Positions 57,101 through 64,000 of a stretch of DNA of 64,000 bases are shown piece by piece; position 1 is the stretch's first letter, and the number at the start of each line of letters is the position of its first letter. The position numbers and the translations under genes were made by a program. The stretch covers positions 22,083,001 to 22,147,000 of the forward strand of contig CM073464.1 of NCBI GenBank assembly GCA_037074535.1, given 5' to 3'. The notes below the pieces were generated by a model. That model worked only from the letters and a program-made list of their open reading frames with translations. It was not told where the DNA came from and made no database searches. The DNA is from Gleditsia sinensis. Taxonomy: Eukaryota > Streptophyta > Magnoliopsida > Fabales > Fabaceae.

Positions 57101-57480
57101 CTTCAACTCCTAATTGATTTGATTGGCATTAAGCATCAATAACTGCATCTCCTCTTTTGGAGCAAGAGGTAGAAATTCAAACGTCTTGGTGCAATAATTT
57201 AGCAAGACCCAATTTTTAGACATCCAATTTAACTCTAGAATGACATCAATACCTCTTAAAGGTAGACAAACGAGGTCTACAGAAAAAGTTTTCTCCTGGA
57301 TGGTGACCCGACGGTCTTTACAAATAGAGGAAGTTAAGACATTTTCCTTTGTGAGGGTTACTATAGATAGCTCATAGGGGTTTCAAAAATAGGATACTAA
57401 AGCTCCCTAATACATTCTTCCGACATAAATGAATGACTAGCATTAGAGTTAAACAACACCATAAGAGCAAATCCATAGAT
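54180..57480 (-). pseudogene. pol region of element E
   Basis: Same order as C. Chromodomain at 54168-54443 (SILDTDVKQLRNKIIPLVKV, LWEGLSPEKLIWELEEV). Integrase 54480-55500, heavily broken. RNase H 55947-56153 (EVYSDSSKKGLGFMLMQ, ASRQLRPHKGNYPTHDLEL). RT: thumb near 56290-56450, catalytic FIDDILI intact near 56520, fingers 56630-56935 (KKKDGSLRLCTHYRQLNKVV). Protease near 57400-57450 reads NSNASHSFMSEEC, losing the catalytic Asp. Closest to C among elements here. Stops and frameshifts throughout. Confidence 0.8.
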
Positions 57481-57716
57481 ATAGCAAGTACCTTGAATCA
57501 TTTTGGAGGATTGATCAGCACAATATTAGTTTCAAAAATATTTAACAGCAGTCATAACACTACATCGGCATATAGATAGGAAACAGTAGTAATTTCTACC
57601 TATATGAAATTACAAATCCCCTACTCAGCACAAAAAAAATCAAGACACTATAAGATCGATTCAGATAACCATCCAACCACTGACCATCTAGGATCGACCT
57701 GCTTTAATACCAATTA
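57481..57716 (-). other. Leader and primer site of element E (gag deleted)
   Basis: Sequence jumps from protease-side AGCAAGTACCTTGAATCATTT directly to the leader seen in C near 36980-37166. The primer site (minus, TTGGTATTAAAGC near 57701-57713) has two mismatches from the tRNA-Met type. Confidence 0.7.
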
Positions 57717-58730
57717 TGTAACAACTCCTTTTTTTTTTACTTATATATACATACATATATATATATATGTATATGTATATGTATATATGTATATGTATAT
57801 ACATATATACATATACATATATACATATACATATATATATATATATATATATATGTATATTTAAACTTCCATGAAGTCACAACCTCTTTACTTATAATTA
57901 CTTAACTCAAAATAATATTCAATTAATTTCACCAAGTATAATCAAGGTTTAAGGTCTACCATTAACACTAATACAATACTGAGTTCACATGCACATTATT
58001 AATCAAAATGTACGTACAAAAAATCAAACATATAAATATCGACATCTTATTATTTATTCATGTTGACCAATTCGGAAGATACAGGTGTGGGTGGTTGCAC
58101 CTTCACCAAGATCTTAGTCAACTTGACCACAAACATCTTATTAATTTCTAGGATCTACCCAACATAGAGTAACTCTATCCAACGTGCACTAAAAGCCAGA
58201 GCCATAGAAAAATCTACATAACTAGTTTTCTGAACATGACATGAAAATATATTGAGAATTAAATTCCAGTAGGTTTAACAATAAATAATAATTATCATCA
58301 ATATAGCTCATCATGTCATGTTCATCTTTATAAACTATAGCAAATATCTTTAGGTCACATGAAATCACTTTATCCATGCACTTGAAAATCATACAGTTAT
58401 GATATGCATGGCATGAATAACTATTTTCAAAATATCATATGATGACTATCAACTTATTTTCATATCAAGCTACCCCAATCAAGGTGGGTAGTTTCTACTC
58501 TCTGGTACAAACTTTTCTCGCTTCATCCGACATGGCACACTTTCTCTTTCTTTTCTCTCTTTACTTGTTCCCTTAATGTTAGAAACATTTTCTATGCATA
58601 CACATAAGGTGAAGAATTTCTAAGGATTATATTTTCTTAGATATCTTAAAATTGTCTAATAAATTTTATTTCTTTAACTAAATATTTATGTACATTTATT
58701 AATAAAAGAAATGAAATTAGGGATGTTACA
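57717..58730 (-). repeat. Element E 5' LTR, internally deleted, with TA-rich microsatellite
   Basis: Minus strand: LTR start TGTAACATCCC at 58730, end GGAGTTGTTACA at 57717. The middle is lost between TTTCTTTTCTCT and CTTTACTTGTTCC near 58550-58562; in C these points are about 37855 and 40745. A TA/TATG/TACA microsatellite at 57741-57860 lies beside the LTR end. Confidence 0.85.
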
Positions 58731-58735
58731 CAATT

Positions 58736-59075
58736 CACCTTCAGTAGCGTATACCCTATCATCCACATCATCCAATGGTGGCATAGACTAGTGTCATCTT
58801 TCTCATTAGTTTTAATCTCACCATTACCTTGCAACACAATAAGTCTTTTGTCCAAACATTAGCTTGCTATGTAACCCTTGCCTTGGCATTTAAAATACTT
58901 AATATCACAATTTTTGAGTAGTTAAATAATCAAATTTACCTTGATTTCCATGGCTGATCATTTCTTGCTTTTTCTCAAGTTTGGGCTTAGTTATGGTTTG
59001 CTTATTATCTTTCATCCATTAATCTGGTTTCCAAGAGGATGTACTTGAACTTTAGCATGGTTGAAAGCTACCTCT
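58736..59075 (-). pseudogene. gag zinc-knuckle region of element G
   Basis: Minus strand: FKCQGKGYIAS then DKRLIVLQGNGEIKTNEKDD (58646-58855), matching the C-x2-C-x4-H knuckle and following CPNKR...DNGE region of this gypsy group. It continues across E into the protease (GYTLLKVNC). Upstream it is cut by D2 at 59075. Confidence 0.65.
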
Positions 59076-59523
59076 TGGTAAGTATTGTCATAGGTACACC
59101 AAATATAATAAATCACTTAGCTCAAAACTAACCTCTAGTAGTGAGAGTAAAGGTCGATCTTACAAAGACTGACTATACTTGTTGTGAATCTTAAAAAATG
59201 GATTAACTTGATAAAATAGAATTATGAATATAAAAAAAATCAATTGCAGAAAATTATATATAAGAATCAATTAATGATGAGAGCATTGGTCTTGGTTGAC
59301 ATCCAACATCAAGGATTGCATTGATCATCAATAATATACTCAATTCTATATTGAATATATATCATTAGGATGTTATTACTGTTCCTTCTTAGGTTTATTT
59401 AATTGATAGCAATTGCTTTAAATAACCTTAATTAATAAGTTACCTTAGCCAATCGGTAAAATTTAACTTATTATTCTCATGAAGAATTAGATAAACTGAT
59501 AAAGCTAAACAACACATATACAT

Positions 59524-62500
59524 TGTAACATCCCTAATTTCGTTTCATGAATTAATAAAAATATAAAAGTATTCAAAGTAACATCGCTAATTTTATTTTT
59601 TAAGGTACATAAATATTTAATTAAGGAAATAAAATTTATTAGACAATTTTTAGATATGTAAAGAAATATAATCCTTGAAAATTCTTCACCTTACGTGTAT
59701 GCATAGAAATGTTCTAACATTAATGGAATAGGCAAAGAGAGAAAACCTAAGAGGAAAAATTAGAAATAATAATATACTAAAGAAAGTTGAAATTCTTGGG
59801 TAAGGAAGATAAATTTTTGGAAACAAGTAAAGGTTTTAAAATTTCAAGAAAACATTGGATTAGGGTAATTTTTCCTAATTCAAGAACAAGATTTACTAAG
59901 TTTAACATATTCACCTATATATTGGGCTTTCCCCTATGGATACTTCATATAGAGTTTTTCCACTTCACTTAAGTTTCTAGCAAGCCCATTGGATAACCTA
60001 AACAAGAAATAAAACATAGACTTGAACTAGGATATATAAATTGGACCGATAGCCCAAAAATTATGAAAATGTGTCCAAGCCCTCCAAGAAAGGTAGAATT
60101 TTATCTAAAGCAAAAGAAATGGATAGGAATAAGCCCAAATCCAAGAGGAAAAATAAAATAAAATAAATCATGTGATAATATAATAAAGATTAGGTTACAT
60201 GGCTTTAAGACAAAAATTTAGCAAGTGGTATGATAATACAAGGCTTTAGGACAAAACATCTATATCCTACACTCATAATTTTAGCAAGTGGTATGATAAT
60301 ACATGACATTAGGACAAAAAATTCATATCCCACACAAATAATTTCAACCAAATAATGGAGATTCAAGGTTTAGAAATTTGCCACCTAAAAAGGCAAACCT
60401 ATCATAATTGATTAAGACAAAAGAAAAAGGAAATGAATCCCTAAATCAAAGGGACCTTGTCCCTTATCTTAAGAACATATTATCATAATTTTCAAAATAC
60501 AAATCTCCTTTTCCTATGCATATCTTGACTAAGGAAGAGGAAGACAAGAACATGAGTTGTTTATTTTCCAAAAATTCAACCAAGTGTATCCTAATTGTGA
60601 TAAGGTAGACCCATGATCATGAAAGTTGAATTATTTGGTGGTCTATTTAAGCAAAACCCACCCCTATAACATTAGAATTTTTGTCCAAGTGAAGGAGAGG
60701 AAAAATAGAAGCAAAGTAGAGTGAGGAAAGGAAAGGAAGAAAGGAAGAAAGAGGAAGGAGAAGTCTAGTGGACTAAGTGCTCTAGGTAAGTTTAACAATA
60801 TTTCTTTTTGAAGAAAAGATTTGAAACTTGTAATATTTATTTGAGATTTTGATCTTAGAACTTTGATGATTGGTCATGGATGTTGCTATATCATGTTACA
60901 TATTATGTATGATTGAATACTTAGGTTGGTGTAGATAGTTTTGCATAGGTATGGCTATGGATGGAAAAATTTTAAGCTTCTGTTTTTAAAATTCTGGGAA
61001 GCATCGGTAAGGAATTAAAATAAATGGTTAACATAAGAATTATAGATATATGTGTCATGGATTTTTAACCACTGGAATCACTCAATTTGGAGTTCATATG
61101 AGGTAGATATGGTTCGATTAGTAAGCAGTGGTCAGAAAATAGTTAATCAAGGAAGAATATGTTAAAACAAATTGTTAACATAACAAATGTAGATATATGT
61201 CTCACGGATTTTTAACCACTGGAATCATTCAATTTAGAGTCCATATGAGGTAGCAATGGTCCGATTAGTAAGCAAAGGTCAAAAAATGGATAATTAGGGA
61301 ATAATATGTTAGGATAGCTTTTGTGTTTTAATTTCAGGGAAACTTCTATAGGGAATTAAAACATATGGTTGACATAACAAATGTAGATTTATGTCTCATG
61401 GATTTTTAACCACTGGAATCATTCAATTTATTATCCATATGAGGTAGCTATGGTCCGATAAATAAGCAAAGGTCAGAAAATGGATAATCAGGGAAGAATA
61501 TGTTAGGATAGCTTCTTTGTTTTAATTTCTGGGAACATTCTATAGGAAATTAAAATAAATGGTTAACATAACAATTATAGCAGTATGTTTCAAGGAATTT
61601 TAGCCACTGGAATCACTTAATTTGGAATTCTCATGAGGGAGATATGGACAGATTAGTAGGTAGAGGTCAGAACTTACCCGAGAAGAAATAACCTATACTT
61701 TGAGCGAGTAATATCACCATGATTTCTTAATTTTTCGCTAAACTACTCAACATAATAGTTTTAGATAATTGTTGTATCTTTAAATTGACATCACGATCAC
61801 CTAAATTGGAGTTAAATTGAGGGAGTTATTCTCTGATTAGTAAGAGAATGTCAGATAGGATGAAAACCTACATAAAGAAAATAAAAGAATAAAATTAATA
61901 TTTAAAAAAGAAGAAGAATCTTATAAATGAAAATAATAAATGACTAGAAGATGCTATAGCCATTGCCAATGCATGAACTTCTTACCATTCTAAGTGTGTA
62001 ATTTTTGACATGGAAATATTTTGATGAAACATTATGGTATGTGAGTATAATGAATATACTTATTATTGAAATCATATTTTTGGCTATTAATGTAAAAAGA
62101 AAAGAAATAAGCACGGTCACATGGCGATCTGTGTGGTGCACCAGTAGGGGATGCCCTACCAACGGTTATGATCATGTTAATGAGAAAAGAAAGAGAAAGT
62201 GGGCCATGTCGGACGGAGCGAGAAAAGCCCGTACCAGAGAGTAGAAAATACTCACCCTGACCGGGGTAGCTTTATATGAGAATAAACTGATAGTCATCAT
62301 GTGAAAGTTAATCCTGTCATACATGTCATTATTGTACGATTCTCATGTGCATAGATATAGTGCATTCATGTGACCAGCGATATTTGCTATAGTTTATACA
62401 GATGAACATGACGTGATGAGCTATATTGATGATGATTTATTGTTGAACTTACTGGGATTTAATTCTCACTATATTTCGATGTCATGTTCAGAAGAATAAT

Positions 62501-62837
62501 TATGCAGATTTTCTTTATGGAACTTGCTTTTAGCGTATGTTGGATCGAGTTACTCTATTTTGAGCTGATCCCAGTAATATATATGGTGTCTATAATCGAG
62601 TTAACTAAGATCCCGGTGAAGATGCAACAACCCGCACCCTTATCTCCGGAACTGGTCAACAAGGATGAATAAGATGTAATTATATATGTATTAGACTTTT
62701 GTACGGATGTTATTGATTAATATGTATGTAAACTCCGTATTGTATAAATTAAATAAATGTTATTTTGAGTTAAGTTGTAACGAGGTAATAACTTCATGGT
62801 ATTTAAAAAAAATTGTTACTTAAATGGAGTTGTTACA
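59524..62837 (+). mobile_element. Solo LTR S6 (family S, short form, 3314 bp)
   Basis: Starts TGTAACATCCC, ends GGAGTTGTTACA; TSD TACAT at 59519-59523 and 62838-62842; the empty site is seen in D1 near 34678. A second copy of the LTR start (AGTAACATCGC) lies about 53 bp inside. TATA-like TATTTAAG near 60644, CTCTAG|GTAAGTTT near 60785, repeat units 60970-61670, GC-rich block 62110-62272, intact short frame 62484-62672. Confidence 0.94.
62484..62672 (+). CDS. Short LTR-borne reading frame in S6, 62 codons
   Basis: Starts MFRRIIMQIFF and ends QQPAPLSPELVNKDE then stop, with the same length and stop position as the S1 frame (17442-17630). Unknown family. Hydrophobic N-terminal half (possible membrane-interacting stretch, weak), Pro-rich acidic tail. 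The ATG overlaps the putative 3' splice site as in S1. It may be a small accessory product upstream of gag or simply a frame that has escaped stops. Confidence 0.4.
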   Translation: MFRRIIMQIFFMELAFSVCWIELLYFELIPVIYMVSIIELTKIPVKMQQPAPLSPELVNKDE

Positions 62838-63714
62838 TACATCGGTTGCATTTAATCTAGTTAATTATTCATTTTAGGATAACAATTCATAATCATACAA
62901 TCATTAATCATATTTGTCTCTTAAATCAAAGGGATCAAAACTTTGTTGATGTATGATTCAGTAGTAGATTGAAACAAACAATATACTAGTAGGCCTATTA
63001 GCAATCATATGAAGCAATCATAAAGAAGAAGATCAAATGAATAATTAATACCTAAATAGAATTGAAACAATTAAACCTTAATCAAATCTCACAATGCATA
63101 TAATCCTTAAGGTTTCAATCTCCTTCAACCAACAAAAAGTGTTTAGCCACACAAGGCCAAAAGAAAACCTAACATATATAAAATGAGGAGAGAAAGCTCT
63201 TGATTAAGAAGTCATTTTTGCTACCTTCTTGGCCTCCTATTTATAGATTTTGGTAACCCTAATGATGTAGGATTTCTTCTGGTCAGTTTCTAGACCATTG
63301 GGCTATGTTTTAGGTCTAATGCAAATTTTTTTCATGACTTTTTCCCTTTCCCACTGCAATTAATGCCATGATTCTATTGTAGAACACCATGGTGCTATGA
63401 TATCTGTAGAATTTGTGATAATGTTAAACATTAAAGTTGTATCTCTTCGTCTTAGCCTCCCATAGCTGCATGAATTACTTTAATTGAAGTTTATATGGGA
63501 GAGTTATGGCCTGATTAGTGACAAAAAGGTATAATTATCTACAATTCAATATTTTTCATGAATTTCTTTTCTTGTTCTCCTCTTTTCTTCTTCCTTTGTT
63601 CTAATAATACAAAACACAAAATTAAACTAATTTCTAATCATATTTTACTCAAATAAAACAAAAAATAAGTTTAAAGGTATTAAAATCATGTTTAATTATT
63701 CATATATCACCTCT

Positions 63715-64000
63715 CCTCTTAAGCTGATGCCCAATTTTGATGGCCATATGTATCATATCCTCTAACTCCATATAATGTTGTGATTAAACTACTTTACTAA
63801 TTTCCTTATTCAAACTACCCAAAAACTAGACATAATAACCTTTCGATCCTTCGCTACATTCATTCATATCATAACGATTTCTATCTCCTTATAATAATCC
63901 TCCACACTCTATTTACCTTATGTAAGACTTTGCAATTTTTTATATAACTCTCGATAGTAGTAATTTGGAATAAAGCATCCCTTCATCACGGTTTTCATCT
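63715..64000 (-). pseudogene. gag capsid region of element G
   Basis: Minus strand: FLGSLNKEISKVV, SQHYMELEDMIHMAIKIGHQ, LKRRG. This matches the capsid end of gypsy gag (FL.GLN.EIA..VELQ.Y.ELEDM.H.AIK.E.QLKR). It runs off the window end. Confidence 0.72.

Larger units (their letters stand above)
53124..58730 (-). mobile_element. Element E: Tekay-like retrotransposon with two shrunken LTRs
   Basis: Minus-strand relative of C, flanked by CAATT at 53119-53123 and 58731-58735, inserted in element G between protease and gag; G's reading continues across it. Both LTRs are only about 1.0 kb because each lost a different 2.7-2.9 kb middle piece. gag is deleted; protease to chromodomain remain. PBS TTGGTATTAAAGC is degenerate. 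Confidence 0.9.
59076..63709 (-). mobile_element. Solo LTR D2 (Tat/Athila-like), containing S6
   Basis: TSD CCTCT at 59071-59075 and 63710-63714. 1315 bp after removing S6, against 1346 bp for D1, and alignable with it along its length, but more diverged. It is inserted in element G's gag. The CpG palindrome cluster of D1 is reduced here to one AT-shifted remnant (63382-63399). Confidence 0.88.
42470..64000 (-). mobile_element. Element G: old Ty3/gypsy element, host of F, E and D2
   Basis: A minus-strand element of a lineage different from A, B and C, split by three insertions and running past the window end. From the right: gag capsid (63715-64000), D2, gag zinc knuckle (58736-59075), E, protease (52625-53041), RT and RNase H, integrase core (50336-50660), F plus a short insert, integrase C-terminus (43080-43465), then possibly its 3' LTR (about 42470-42890, with CTAGTTAAATAAGG and CCTAGTCAAACAAGG repeats). 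The protease (DGGSCINVAS, LLLGLPWQFD) and integrase (HKTDDISHIVDLLFKKVVRL) resemble Reina/CRM/Galadriel-type gypsy proteins; the clade is not settled. Confidence 0.75.

Overview
The window looks like intergenic DNA from a repeat-rich, AT-rich flowering plant nuclear genome. Almost all of it is a nest of Ty3/gypsy LTR retrotransposons. Reasons: initiator-tRNA-Met primer sites (TGGTATCAGAGC), Tekay/Del-type pol with a C-terminal chromodomain, and very long LTRs beginning TGTAACATCC. The species cannot be named. No rRNA, tRNA, CRISPR or bacterial-type operon was seen. The only host-type gene is an intact, intronless cytokinin-activating LOG-family gene (2814-3464, minus), lying inside the youngest retroelement.

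Layout, rebuilt from 5-bp target-site duplications (TSDs). Element C (minus, Tekay-like, about 8637-40959) is the host of the left half. Element A (plus, about 1-8636, left end outside the window) sits in C's 3' LTR and carries the LOG gene. Element B (plus, 13324-35848, TSD TATAG) sits in C's gag-protease region. B hosts three solo LTRs: S1 13701-17801 (TSD CATAT), S2 23494-26895 (minus, TSD CCTAG) and S3 31142-35752 (TSD AATAG). S3 is itself hit by D1, a Tat/Athila-like solo LTR at 34246-35591 (TSD ATCCC), which makes four levels of nesting. The right half is an old, decayed minus-strand gypsy element G (about 42470 to beyond 64000). It hosts solo LTR F (43538-50170, TSD ATATG, itself containing S4 45706-48817), element E (53124-58730, minus, TSD CAATT) and D2 (59076-63709, TSD CCTCT, containing S6 59524-62837, TSD TACAT). 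Only 40960-42470 is not assigned to an element.

Three LTR families, called here S (A, C, E, S1-S4, S6), T (B) and F, share one plan: TATA box, GA-rich purine leader, a strong AG|GTAAG 5' splice site, about 194-bp-spaced modules (S and T), a conserved TTCTCAC-plus-pyrimidine 3' splice-site-like stretch, and (S and F) a short Pro-rich reading frame just before the LTR end. In S1, C and F a segment of about 180 nt that looks like a complete GT...AG intron follows the first 5' splice site and ends exactly on a second AG|GTAAG or AG|GTATG. The five other S copies that span this site lack it precisely. This suggests that LTR transcripts are spliced and that spliced RNA has been copied back into DNA.

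Other notable points: a 310-bp module present in two circular permutations (A and S1), a CpG-dense palindrome cluster in D1 whose D2 counterpart shows all four CpGs decayed, and a possible nuclear-localisation plus EAR-like tail on the LOG protein. Everything here is by-eye reading; no alignment or database search was run.
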